Below are positions 1 through 8,699 of a DNA stretch of 29,018 nucleotides, piece by piece. A model generated the notes under the pieces. It saw only the letters and a list, made by a program, of their open reading frames with translations, did not search any database and was not told where the DNA came from. Position numbers and translations under genes: made by a program. Source of the stretch: Methylophilaceae bacterium (GTDB taxonomy: Bacteria; Pseudomonadota; Gammaproteobacteria; Burkholderiales; Methylophilaceae); NCBI GenBank assembly GCA_003533095.1, contig DOEL01000018.1, forward strand, positions 2,284 to 31,301, read 5' to 3'. Positions within the stretch are counted from its first letter, which is position 1. Each line of letters begins with the position of its first letter.

Positions 1-251
1 ACCTCTTCAATATACTTTTTTAAAAGCTGATTTAGAACGCTTCTTGGATTTCTTGCAAGTGGCTTAAATTGAAACTCAACGAAAGCGTATATATCAAGCG
101 TGCCTGCTTTATAGTCAGCATAAAATTTTTCATTTTTTTCGGCATGAATTGCGGCATCAAGATAACCTTCTTGGATCAAAAATCGACTCCAGTTGTAATC
201 GCTATCGCCAGCTAAGATAGTATTATCTAAATCAAAAAGTGCTAAATTCAA
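1..251 (-). CDS. HAD-superfamily hydrolase, subfamily IB (3' end outside window)
   Basis: Only the N-terminal ~83 residues are in the window. They begin with the HAD motif I signature FDLDNT (nucleophile and acid/base aspartates D7 and D9) followed by ILAGDSDYNW, the pattern of phosphoserine-phosphatase-like HAD-IB hydrolases. These are Mg-dependent cytosolic phosphatases that act through an aspartyl-phosphate; the substrate cannot be told from the sequence. I chose a TTG start at 249-251 because it places the motif seven residues in and has GAG about six bases upstream. No ATG fits in this frame. The start lies 8 bp after the leuA stop, so the gene is probably the last of a pssA-leuA-HAD operon. 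Motifs II-IV and the C terminus lie beyond the left edge, so the family call rests on motif I and its flanks. Confidence 0.8.
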   Translation of the reverse strand, partial: MNLALFDLDNTILAGDSDYNWSRFLIQEGYLDAAIHAEKNEKFYADYKAGTLDIYAFVEFQFKPLARNPRSVLNQLLKKYIEE

Positions 252-259
252 ATTAATCT

Positions 260-1810
260 CTAAACCTGAGGGTGGGCGCGCTCTAATTTGGAATGGAGTT
301 TATTTAATCCATTGATATAAGCTTTAGCAGAGGCAATTACAATATCTGTGTCAGCGCCTTGGCCATTCACAATTCGACCACCCTTCGCTAATCTGACCGT
401 CACTTCACCTTGAGCGTCTGTGCCGCTTGTAATGTTATTCACGGAATAAAGTTGGAGCTCTGAACCTGAGTTAGCAATTTTTTCGATCGCTTTAAATGTG
501 GCATCTACAGGTCCACCCCCAGAAGATTTAGCAATAACCTCTTTTCCATTTTCAGAAATTTTAATTTCTGCATGGGGCGTTGTGCCTGTTTCTGACATGG
601 TTTTCAAGTGAATCAATTTGTAATGCTCTATCGCTTCTGAAGTATATTCTTCACTCATAAGCGCATGGAGATCTTCATCAAAAATCTCTGATTTCTTGTC
701 TGCTAAATCTTTAAATCTTGCAAATGCGGCATTCACAATATCCTCTGATTGAATATCAATGCCCAGCTCTTGAAGTCTTGTTTTGAATGCATTACGACCT
801 GACAACTTTCCAAGCGAAATCTTATTGGCACCCCAGCCTACATCTTGAGCGCGCATAATCTCATAAGTTTCTCTGTGCTTTAAAACGCCATCTTGATGAA
901 TGCCAGACTCATGAGCAAAAGCATTTGCTCCCACAATAGCCTTATTAGGTTGAACGGGATAACCGGTGATTGTTGAAACTAATCTTGAAGTCGGCACAAT
1001 TTGAGTCGTATCAATGCTTGTTGTTAAATTAAATAAATCTTTCCTTGTTCTGACCGCCATTACAATTTCTTCTAAACTTGCATTGCCAGCTCTTTCACCC
1101 AAACCATTAATCGTGCATTCAACCTGTCTTGCGCCATTCATAACCGCTGCAAGTGAATTTGCAACTGCCATACCCAGATCATTATGACAATGTGTAGACC
1201 ATATCACTTTTGAAGCATTCTCAACTTGGTGAATTAACGTTTTCATTCGTTCACCCCAAACTCCAGGGATAGAATAGCCAACAGTATCTGGAACGTTAAT
1301 AGTTTTAGCGCCAGCTTGAATAACAGCATTAAACACTTTTACAAGAAAATTAATTTCGGACCGCACTGCATCTTCAGCTGAAAACTCTACATCATCGGTA
1401 TATTCCAATGACCATTTCACAGCTTGAACAGCGCGATCTAACACTTCATCTTCTGTCATACGAAGTTTATTTTCCATATGAATTTTGCTAGTCGCAATAA
1501 ATGTATGAATGCGTCCTTTTTTTGCATGCTGAATCGCTTCACCAGCTTTACGAATATCATTTTCGACAGCGCGCGCTAATGAACAAACGGTTGATTCTTT
1601 AATGTTTTTCGCCACAGCACTAACGGACTCAAAGTCACCTGGGCTTGCTGCCGCAAATCCTGCCTCAATAACGTCAACACCAAGTTTTTCAAGCTGTCTT
1701 GCAATGCGCAATTTCTCTTCCTGGGTCATAGAAGCTCCAGGGCTTTGTTCTCCATCCCTTAATGTCGTATCAAAGATGATGAGTTTATTGTTTTGCATTT
1801 CTTGTTGCAT
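260..1810 (-). CDS. leuA: 2-isopropylmalate synthase
   Basis: Catalyses the first committed step of leucine synthesis: acetyl-CoA plus 2-oxoisovalerate gives 2-isopropylmalate, in the cytosol. At 516 aa it matches the proteobacterial long form. The N-terminal TIM-barrel begins with [13 protein letters not shown] (R18 and D19 at the active site) and carries the metal-binding HCHND motif (H207, H209). The family's flexible linker and C-terminal LeuA allosteric domain for leucine feedback follow, including the Gly-rich [14 protein letters not shown] stretch at about 430-443. ATG at 1810 is used; an in-frame ATG four codons later is a possible alternative. It lies 10 bp behind pssA, so the two are probably co-transcribed. 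There is no room for a leucine attenuator leader, so control probably falls on the pssA promoter and on enzyme feedback. Confidence 0.97.
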   Translation of the reverse strand: MQQEMQNNKLIIFDTTLRDGEQSPGASMTQEEKLRIARQLEKLGVDVIEAGFAAASPGDFESVSAVAKNIKESTVCSLARAVENDIRKAGEAIQHAKKGRIHTFIATSKIHMENKLRMTEDEVLDRAVQAVKWSLEYTDDVEFSAEDAVRSEINFLVKVFNAVIQAGAKTINVPDTVGYSIPGVWGERMKTLIHQVENASKVIWSTHCHNDLGMAVANSLAAVMNGARQVECTINGLGERAGNASLEEIVMAVRTRKDLFNLTTSIDTTQIVPTSRLVSTITGYPVQPNKAIVGANAFAHESGIHQDGVLKHRETYEIMRAQDVGWGANKISLGKLSGRNAFKTRLQELGIDIQSEDIVNAAFARFKDLADKKSEIFDEDLHALMSEEYTSEAIEHYKLIHLKTMSETGTTPHAEIKISENGKEVIAKSSGGGPVDATFKAIEKIANSGSELQLYSVNNITSGTDAQGEVTVRLAKGGRIVNGQGADTDIVIASAKAYINGLNKLHSKLERAHPQV

Positions 1811-1820
1811 CTACTGCGCC

Positions 1821-2600
1821 TTATTTTTTAAATTTAAAATGTCTAATTAAATTGAAATAGCCTGACAAAAAGTAACAGCCCACTACAATAAAAATGGCTT
1901 CAGGTGGACTATAAGACACTAATACAAATGCCAATATGACCAATAAAATCGCAAAGAACGGAACACTATTTCTTAGATTGATATCTTTGCCACTGTAGAA
2001 CCTAATTTCACTTACCATAGAAAGCGCAATTAATATTGTCAATGACCATGAGACCCATTTCATTTTGATCATATTAAAAAAAATCTCGCTCCCACTAAAA
2101 CCGTTTTCATTAGATACCCATACAAAACTTACAAGTAATGCAGCGGCTGCAGGACTCGGTAATCCAAAAAAATATTTTTTTTCATCTTGATCCAATTTAA
2201 CATTAAAGCGAGCAAGTCTAAACGCTGCACAACAACAATACACAAAGGCTGCAATCCAGCCTAGTTTTCCTAAAGGCTTTAATGCCCAAACATATAAGAT
2301 AAGTGCAGGAGCAACCCCAAATGAAACCATATCAGACAAACTATCGTATTCAGCTCCAAATGCACTTTCAGTATGGGTGAGTCTTGCAATGCGTCCGTCT
2401 AATCCGTCCATAATAATTGCAATAAAAATAGCAATAGCTGCAAGCTCATATTTGCCATTCATCGCTTGCACAATGGAATAGAATCCAGAAAATAAAGAAG
2501 CTGTTGTAATAAAATTAGGCAGCAAATAAAAGGTGTGCTTGCCTATTTTACTTCTTAGCAAATCTTCTTTATTTTTTCCGATACTTTTAAACTTTTTCAT
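1821..2600 (-). CDS. pssA: CDP-diacylglycerol-serine O-phosphatidyltransferase
   Basis: Integral membrane enzyme that makes phosphatidylserine, the precursor of phosphatidylethanolamine, from CDP-diacylglycerol and L-serine. The CDP-alcohol phosphotransferase signature is complete: DGRIAR (D68-R73), eight residues, G82, three residues, D86, three residues, D90. Six to eight hydrophobic segments cover most of the 259 residues, and the N terminus is basic. This is the CDP-alcohol-phosphotransferase type of PS synthase, not the phospholipase-D-like enzyme of E. coli. It is the first gene of a minus-strand unit followed by leuA. In many betaproteobacteria psd and ilv genes lie upstream of pssA; here the neighbour is the divergent tgt. 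No clear ribosome-binding site precedes the ATG at 2600. Confidence 0.95.
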   Translation of the reverse strand: MKKFKSIGKNKEDLLRSKIGKHTFYLLPNFITTASLFSGFYSIVQAMNGKYELAAIAIFIAIIMDGLDGRIARLTHTESAFGAEYDSLSDMVSFGVAPALILYVWALKPLGKLGWIAAFVYCCCAAFRLARFNVKLDQDEKKYFFGLPSPAAAALLVSFVWVSNENGFSGSEIFFNMIKMKWVSWSLTILIALSMVSEIRFYSGKDINLRNSVPFFAILLVILAFVLVSYSPPEAIFIVVGCYFLSGYFNLIRHFKFKK

Positions 2601-2631
2601 GTGTGATTATCAAGTAAAAACTTAGCCTTTT

Positions 2632-2637
2632 AGTATA
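2632..2637 (-). promoter_or_regulatory. candidate -10 box for pssA-leuA
   Basis: Read on the minus strand, TATACT (5/6 match to TATAAT) lies about 31 bp before the pssA ATG. The possible -35 (TTAATG, 18 bp upstream) is weak, so only the -10 is proposed. A second TATACT faces the other way towards tgt in the same 111-bp gap. Confidence 0.3.
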
Positions 2638-2645
2638 ACAAAGCT

Positions 2646-2675
2646 TTAACGATTTCATTAATTCTAATTTATACT
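2646..2675 (+). promoter_or_regulatory. candidate sigma70-type promoter for the tgt-yajC-secDF unit
   Basis: TATACT at 2670-2675 forms a good -10. The upstream TTAACG (2646-2651, 18-bp spacer) is a weak -35. Transcription would start near 2682 and give a leader of about 30 nt. The leader shows no obvious Shine-Dalgarno sequence. Confidence 0.35.
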
Positions 2676-2693
2676 CATGGACTTGCTGCGTAA

Positions 2694-3818
<1,125 letters not shown>

Positions 3819-3828
3819 ATGTCTGCTG

Positions 3829-3837
3829 TGTTAAAAT
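3829..3837 (+). promoter_or_regulatory. candidate extended -10 promoter for yajC-secDF
   Basis: TGT followed by TAAAAT forms an extended -10 (TGn plus a 5/6 hexamer) just after the tgt stop. No convincing -35 is seen. The start site would be near 3844, with a yajC leader of about 30 nt containing a GTAGGA ribosome-binding site. It could boost secretion genes independently of tgt. Confidence 0.3.
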
Positions 3838-3872
3838 TACCCTTTAAAATTAATTACCTGTAGGATATATAA

Positions 3873-4187
3873 ATGTTTATAAGTCACGCATATGCCGCTG
3901 ATACCCCACCCACCGATTTAATGAGCTTTTTGCCATTTATCATTATTTTTGTCCTTTTTTACTTCATGTTAATTCGTCCACAAATGAAACAGGCAAAAGC
4001 GCATAAACTCATGATTGAGTCACTAAAAAAAGATGATGAAGTTGTCACCAACGGAGGCGTTCTCGGTAAGGTTATTAAAATCAAAGATCAATTTGCAACA
4101 CTTGAAATTGCAGCTGGCACTCAAATTCATATTCAAAAGCAATCTATTCAAACCTTATTGCCTAGGGGCACTATTAAATCTATTTAA
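3873..4187 (+). CDS. yajC: Sec translocon accessory subunit YajC
   Basis: Small single-span inner-membrane protein that associates with SecDF-YidC at the SecYEG channel. The 104-aa protein has a short N-terminal segment ending in AYAAD, then one transmembrane helix (about residues 18-35) ending in the family hallmark LIRPQ. A cytoplasmic domain follows with KDDEVVTNGGVLGKV, also typical of YajC. A GTAGGA ribosome-binding site lies about 10 bases before the ATG. It sits 54 bp after tgt and 27 bp before secD. An extended -10 in the tgt-yajC gap may give an internal start. Confidence 0.95.
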   Translation: MFISHAYAADTPPTDLMSFLPFIIIFVLFYFMLIRPQMKQAKAHKLMIESLKKDDEVVTNGGVLGKVIKIKDQFATLEIAAGTQIHIQKQSIQTLLPRGTIKSI

Positions 4188-4214
4188 TTTCTGAAGTGAC
4201 TGCTTAATTTAATA

Positions 4215-6068
4215 ATGAATCAATATCCTAAATGGAAGTATGGTCTCGTTTTAATCGCGATTTTTATTGGCCTAATTTACTCCATTCCTAATTTCTTTGG
4301 TGAGTCTCCTGCAGTTCAGATCATGCCAACCAAAACATCAGATAAATTAGATTTATCTGTCTTGGGCACGATTGAAAGTACTTTAAAAGAAGCAAATCTT
4401 CCATTCGATGGCATTATTCAAGAACCTAATGGCATTAAAGTTAAATTTACAAATCCTGACAACCAAGTCAAAGCAAAAGATATTCTTCAGAATACTTTAG
4501 GTCCAAACTATGTAATTGCACTTAACCTTATCTCTAAATCGCCTTCATGGTTATCTAAAATTGGTGCAATTCCTATGTATTTGGGGCTAGATTTAAGAGG
4601 CGGCGTCCACTTTCTTCTTCAAGTTGATATGAAAGCAGCATCAGAAAAAGCGGCTGAAAGCTATTTAAATGATTTCCGTATGACGCTTAGAAAAGAGCGT
4701 ATTTCATATATTGGCGCCTCGAGATTAAATGAAATTGTAAAACTACAATTTGATAGCCAAGAAGAATTAGAAAAAGCTAAAAAAATTATCAAGGTGAATT
4801 ATCCAGATTTAATGCTTAACGAATCCTCATCAGGAAAAGATAAAGCTCTTGATATTGGCATGAGCGAAATAGGCAAGAAAAAAATTCAAGAATTTGCACT
4901 CAAACAAAATTTACAAACACTTCATAACCGAATCAATGAACTTGGCGTTGCAGAACCAATTATCCAGCAGCAAGGTTTAGATCGAATTGTTGTCCAACTC
5001 CCAGGCGTCCAAGACACGGCAAAAGCCAAAGAAATTCTTGGGCGTACAGCGACACTTGAAATCAGATTAGTTGACGAAGATAAAACAGATATTGCGACTC
5101 TAGAAAGTGCCCAAAAAGGCAATGCTCCTTTTGGAGATGATCTTTTTAAAGATAGAGATGGCAGATCTATTCTTGTAAAGAAAAATGTATTGCTGACGGG
5201 CGATAGAATTACTGATGCTGGACCTGGTGTAGATCAGCAATCAGGAAGATCAGTTGTGCATGTCACCCTCGATGGAAGAGGTTCAAATATATTTAAACAA
5301 GTTACGCGAGAAAATGTAGGTAAACGTTTAGCAATTCTTCTAATAGAAAAAGGACAAACAGAAGTTGTGACAGCACCAGTCATTCAACAAGAAATTGGTG
5401 GTGGTCGAGTACAAATTTCTGGAATGAATAGTCCTCAAGAAGCGACTGATATATCTCTTCTATTAAGAGCGGGCGCTCTTGCCGCTCCTATGCAAATTAT
5501 TGAGGAGCGTACCGTAGGTCCAAGCATGGGTGAGGAAAATATCAAACGAGGGATACATTCTACATTGTGGGGATTTGCGGCTATTTCCGTCATGATGATT
5601 ATTTATTACATGATCTTTGGTGGTGTTTCTATTTTTGCCCTTGCTGTAAATTTATTATTATTAGTTGCTTTATTATCTATTCTTCAAGCTACGCTTACTC
5701 TTCCTGGCTTGGCCGCAATTGCCTTAGCATTAGGTATGGCGATTGATGCAAACGTTCTTATTAACGAAAGAATCAGAGAAGAGCTAAGAAATGGTAACAC
5801 GCCACAAGCAAGTATTCATGCAGGTTATGATCGTGCTTTTGATACCATTCTTGATTCCAATGTCACAACATTGATTGCAGGTCTTGCCTTATTTATGTTT
5901 GGCACAGGCCCCATTAAGGGATTTGCCGTCGTTCATGTGTTAGGCATTTTAACTTCAATGTTTAGCGCTATCTTAGTATCAAGAGCTCTCGTAAATATTC
6001 TTTACGGCTATCGACGCAAAATTGATAAATTATCGATTGGTCAAATTTATAGGCCACATCAAGACTAA
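4215..6068 (+). CDS. secD: protein translocase subunit SecD
   Basis: RND-superfamily inner-membrane protein that, with SecF, uses the proton-motive force to complete preprotein export through SecYEG. The 617-aa protein has TM1 at about residues 8-26 and a large periplasmic region. The conserved LGLDLRGGVHF (D126-G130) marks the start of the P1 domain. Five further membrane segments lie between about 450 and 600. The TM4 region has the SecD signature ALGMAIDANVLINERIREE, which holds the proton-relay aspartate. No clear Shine-Dalgarno is seen before ATG 4215. The secD stop and the secF start are 2 bp apart, indicating co-translation of the pair. Confidence 0.97.
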   Translation: MNQYPKWKYGLVLIAIFIGLIYSIPNFFGESPAVQIMPTKTSDKLDLSVLGTIESTLKEANLPFDGIIQEPNGIKVKFTNPDNQVKAKDILQNTLGPNYVIALNLISKSPSWLSKIGAIPMYLGLDLRGGVHFLLQVDMKAASEKAAESYLNDFRMTLRKERISYIGASRLNEIVKLQFDSQEELEKAKKIIKVNYPDLMLNESSSGKDKALDIGMSEIGKKKIQEFALKQNLQTLHNRINELGVAEPIIQQQGLDRIVVQLPGVQDTAKAKEILGRTATLEIRLVDEDKTDIATLESAQKGNAPFGDDLFKDRDGRSILVKKNVLLTGDRITDAGPGVDQQSGRSVVHVTLDGRGSNIFKQVTRENVGKRLAILLIEKGQTEVVTAPVIQQEIGGGRVQISGMNSPQEATDISLLLRAGALAAPMQIIEERTVGPSMGEENIKRGIHSTLWGFAAISVMMIIYYMIFGGVSIFALAVNLLLLVALLSILQATLTLPGLAAIALALGMAIDANVLINERIREELRNGNTPQASIHAGYDRAFDTILDSNVTTLIAGLALFMFGTGPIKGFAVVHVLGILTSMFSAILVSRALVNILYGYRRKIDKLSIGQIYRPHQD

Positions 6069-6070
6069 TT

Positions 6071-7009
6071 ATGGAATTATTCAGAATAAAAAAAGATATT
6101 CCTTTTATGAGCTATGGTCGTTTAACCACGACCATTTCTCTCATCACGTTCATTATTGCTATTATCTTTTTAAGTATCAGAGGCCTTAATCTTGGCGTTG
6201 ATTTTACAGGTGGTACTCTTATGGAAGTAAGTTATAACCATCCAGCAGATATCGAAAAAATTCGTCAAGTGATGAATACAATTGATCTTAAAGATACAAC
6301 AGTGCAAAACTTTGGTACAAGTAAAGATGTATTGATTCGCTTACCTATTCGACAAGATTTATCGATTGCTCAATTGTCAGAAAAAGTATCAAAAGCTCTT
6401 ATTGAAAGTGATAAAGATACAAAAATACAAAGAGTGGAGTCTGTGGGCTCACAAGTAGGTGAAGAGCTCTATGCAAACGGTGCGCTCGCTTTACTTCTTG
6501 TATGCTTTGGAATTATTGCTTATCTGGCACTCAGATTTGAATGGCGTTTCGCGGTTGCTGCGATTATTGCTAATATGCATGATGTAATTATCATTTTAGG
6601 ATTTTTTGCATTTTTTCAATGGGAATTTAACCTGACAGTGCTCGCAGCTATCCTTGCTGTATTAGGCTATTCGGTAAATGAATCAGTTGTTGTTTTTGAT
6701 CGCGTCAGAGAAAATTTTAAAAAAATGAGAAAAGCGAGTGTCATTGAGGTAATTGATAATGCAATTACAAGAACTATGTCTCGCACGGTCATCACCCATC
6801 TAATGACACAAACCATGGTGTGTTCAATGCTGTTTTTTGGCGGAGAAACACTACATAATTTCTCACTTGCATTAACCATTGGTATTTTATTTGGTATCTA
6901 TTCTTCAGTACTTGTAGCATGTCCAGTTGCGATGTGGCTTGGTGTATCTCAACGTAATCTCAGTCAAGATCAACCTAAAGAAAATCAGTCACAAGAAATT
7001 AATCCTTAA
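6071..7009 (+). CDS. secF: protein translocase subunit SecF
   Basis: Partner of SecD in the proton-driven export complex of the inner membrane. The 312-aa protein begins with a short cytoplasmic segment and TM1, then GVDFTGGTLMEV (residues 42-53), the SecF/SecD periplasmic-entry motif. The C-terminal half has five membrane helices and the conserved GYSVNESVVVFDRVRENF, which matches the DANVLINER region of SecD. The last 20 residues are polar (Gln/Asn/Glu-rich), a normal cytoplasmic tail. It follows secD by 2 bp and precedes the corB-like gene by 13 bp. Confidence 0.97.
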   Translation: MELFRIKKDIPFMSYGRLTTTISLITFIIAIIFLSIRGLNLGVDFTGGTLMEVSYNHPADIEKIRQVMNTIDLKDTTVQNFGTSKDVLIRLPIRQDLSIAQLSEKVSKALIESDKDTKIQRVESVGSQVGEELYANGALALLLVCFGIIAYLALRFEWRFAVAAIIANMHDVIIILGFFAFFQWEFNLTVLAAILAVLGYSVNESVVVFDRVRENFKKMRKASVIEVIDNAITRTMSRTVITHLMTQTMVCSMLFFGGETLHNFSLALTIGILFGIYSSVLVACPVAMWLGVSQRNLSQDQPKENQSQEINP

Positions 7010-7022
7010 GTTTTTTTAAACT

Positions 7023-8300
7023 TTGAACGCCCTTTCTATTAGTTACCAATTTGTTATTTTGATAGCCTTAGTGGCTATTTCAGCTTTTTTCTCACTTGCT
7101 GAAACTAGCTTAATGACACTTAATCGCTATCGATTACAGCATTTAGTTTCACAAGGTAATCGTGCAGCAAAACTCGCACATAAACTACTCTCCTCCACTG
7201 ACAAACTTTTAGGCGTCATTCTGCTATGTAAAGAATTTGCAAATGCAGCATCCGCAATGCTTGTTACTATTATTACAGTGAGGCTTTATGGAGAAGGCCA
7301 GATTGCCCTCATGGCTGGGACTTTAGTAACAACATTTTTGATTCTTATTTTTGGTGAAGTATCGCCGAAAGTTATTGCAGCCTCTAAACCAGAGCGATTT
7401 GCTTTCTTTTGTAGCTACATACTCTACCCTCTTTTAAAGGTTCTCTATCCCATTGTTATTTTAGTCAACTTTTTTGTACTAACTTTTGTAAAAATTTTTA
7501 ATGTAAAAATAGATTTTAATAACAATCTTCATGCAATATCTATGGATGAATTAAGAAGTATTATTTCTGAAGCTGGTCAATTCATACCTAATCAACACCG
7601 TAAAATCTTACTTAATTTATTTGAGCTCGAGCGTATTACTGTTGATGACATTATGATTCCACATACTTTTGTAGAATCTATTGATTTTGACTTAACCGAT
7701 GAAGAGATTATTCAGAAACTACTTACTTTTCAACATAGCAGAATATTGGTAAAAACAAATTCACCTGAAAATATTTTAGGGTTGCTTAATACACAAAAAA
7801 TTATTAAACAACTTAATTTACATGATGCACTCAATAAAATTACAAAAGATGATTTGAAAGCTTTGATTTCTGAACCCTACTTCATTCCTTCTGGCACCCC
7901 TTTATATACGCAAATGCAACACTTTCAGGATAAACAAGAGAGGGTTGGTTTAATTGTTAACGAACATGGCGAATTTATTGGTCTATTAAGTCTTGAAGAT
8001 ATCTTGGAAGAAATTGTTGGTGAATTTAACTTAGATTTTCTATCAAAATCATCTAAATTTAATCAAGACGAGGACGGGGGGTGGATTGTAGATGGTAGCG
8101 TCACAATTCGAACATTGAATAAAAAATTAAACCTTCAATTCCCAATCGACGGTCCTAAAACACTCAATGGCTTGGTCTTGGAATATTTTGAGGATATCCC
8201 GGAACCGAACACAAGCTTCAAAATTGCCAACCATACCCTAGAAGTTCTTCAATCTCACGACCGAATTGTGAAGAGCATAAAAATCTACCCTCAATCATAA
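7023..8300 (+). CDS. CorB/CorC (YfjD/CNNM)-family membrane protein with CBS domains
   Basis: DUF21-CBS-CorC_HlyC architecture, 425 aa. The N-terminal DUF21 membrane domain (about 1-180) begins with SAFFSLAETSLMTLNRYRL. A CBS pair follows (about 205-330; DIMIPHTFVESIDFD, ending GLLSLEDILEEIVGE), then a C-terminal CorC_HlyC domain (about 345-420) with DGSVTIRTLNKKLNL. Members of this family are implicated in Mg2+ transport or cobalt/magnesium resistance; the direction and ion are not determined here. The start is a TTG 13 bp after secF. The next in-frame ATG (codon 31) would delete the first helix and the SLAET motif, so TTG is preferred. The first DUF21 helices lack the usual GNNxVN-type motif: the segment reads VILLCKEFANAA (C69, K70, E71). 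The gene is probably the last of the tgt-yajC-secDF unit. Confidence 0.88.
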   Translation: MNALSISYQFVILIALVAISAFFSLAETSLMTLNRYRLQHLVSQGNRAAKLAHKLLSSTDKLLGVILLCKEFANAASAMLVTIITVRLYGEGQIALMAGTLVTTFLILIFGEVSPKVIAASKPERFAFFCSYILYPLLKVLYPIVILVNFFVLTFVKIFNVKIDFNNNLHAISMDELRSIISEAGQFIPNQHRKILLNLFELERITVDDIMIPHTFVESIDFDLTDEEIIQKLLTFQHSRILVKTNSPENILGLLNTQKIIKQLNLHDALNKITKDDLKALISEPYFIPSGTPLYTQMQHFQDKQERVGLIVNEHGEFIGLLSLEDILEEIVGEFNLDFLSKSSKFNQDEDGGWIVDGSVTIRTLNKKLNLQFPIDGPKTLNGLVLEYFEDIPEPNTSFKIANHTLEVLQSHDRIVKSIKIYPQS

Positions 8301-8315
8301 TTTTTTAAAAATTCC

Positions 8316-8347
8316 CTCAAAGAATCACTTGAGTTTTTATTTTTTTT
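8316..8347 (+). terminator. probable intrinsic terminator after the secDF-corB unit
   Basis: CTCAA (8316-8320) pairs with TTGAG (8329-8333), with one further G-C pair past a bulged A. A long T tract (TTTTTATTTTTTT) follows. The stem is short and AT-rich, but the position between corB and clpS and the T tract support a terminator. Confidence 0.5.
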
Positions 8348-8375
8348 AATCACAATATTCAATAGGGTTTAGCTA

Positions 8376-8690
8376 ATGCCAAAATTAAATGCAACTGAAG
8401 ACACAAAGCTTAGTCCAAAAAAAGCGAAGACTAAACTTCCCAGTATGTACAAAGTTATCATACTAAACGATGACTATACCCCTATGGAATTCGTCGTAAA
8501 TACGATTCAACGTTTTTTTAATAAAAGTGTTGATGAAGCCACACGTATAATGTTAAAAATACATACAGAGGGGTCGGGTGTTTGTGGAATATTCCCTGTT
8601 GACATTGCTGAAACAAAAATGAATCAAGTGCTAAACTATGCAAAAGAACATCAGCATCCTTTGCAATGTATTATTGAAAAAATTGATTAA
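8376..8690 (+). CDS. clpS: ATP-dependent Clp protease adaptor ClpS
   Basis: N-end-rule adaptor that binds proteins with destabilising N-terminal residues and hands them to ClpAP in the cytosol. The 104-aa protein has the family core: [19 protein letters not shown], with the NDD residues lining the N-degron pocket, then [20 protein letters not shown], with the pocket histidine, and a C-terminal [14 protein letters not shown]. The first ~25 residues are a polar, lysine-rich tail like that which controls ClpA activity in homologues. An AGGG about 9 bases upstream is the likely ribosome-binding site. clpA follows after 9 bp, the classical arrangement. Confidence 0.97.
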   Translation: MPKLNATEDTKLSPKKAKTKLPSMYKVIILNDDYTPMEFVVNTIQRFFNKSVDEATRIMLKIHTEGSGVCGIFPVDIAETKMNQVLNYAKEHQHPLQCIIEKID

Positions 8691-8699
8691 ACTTAAATT

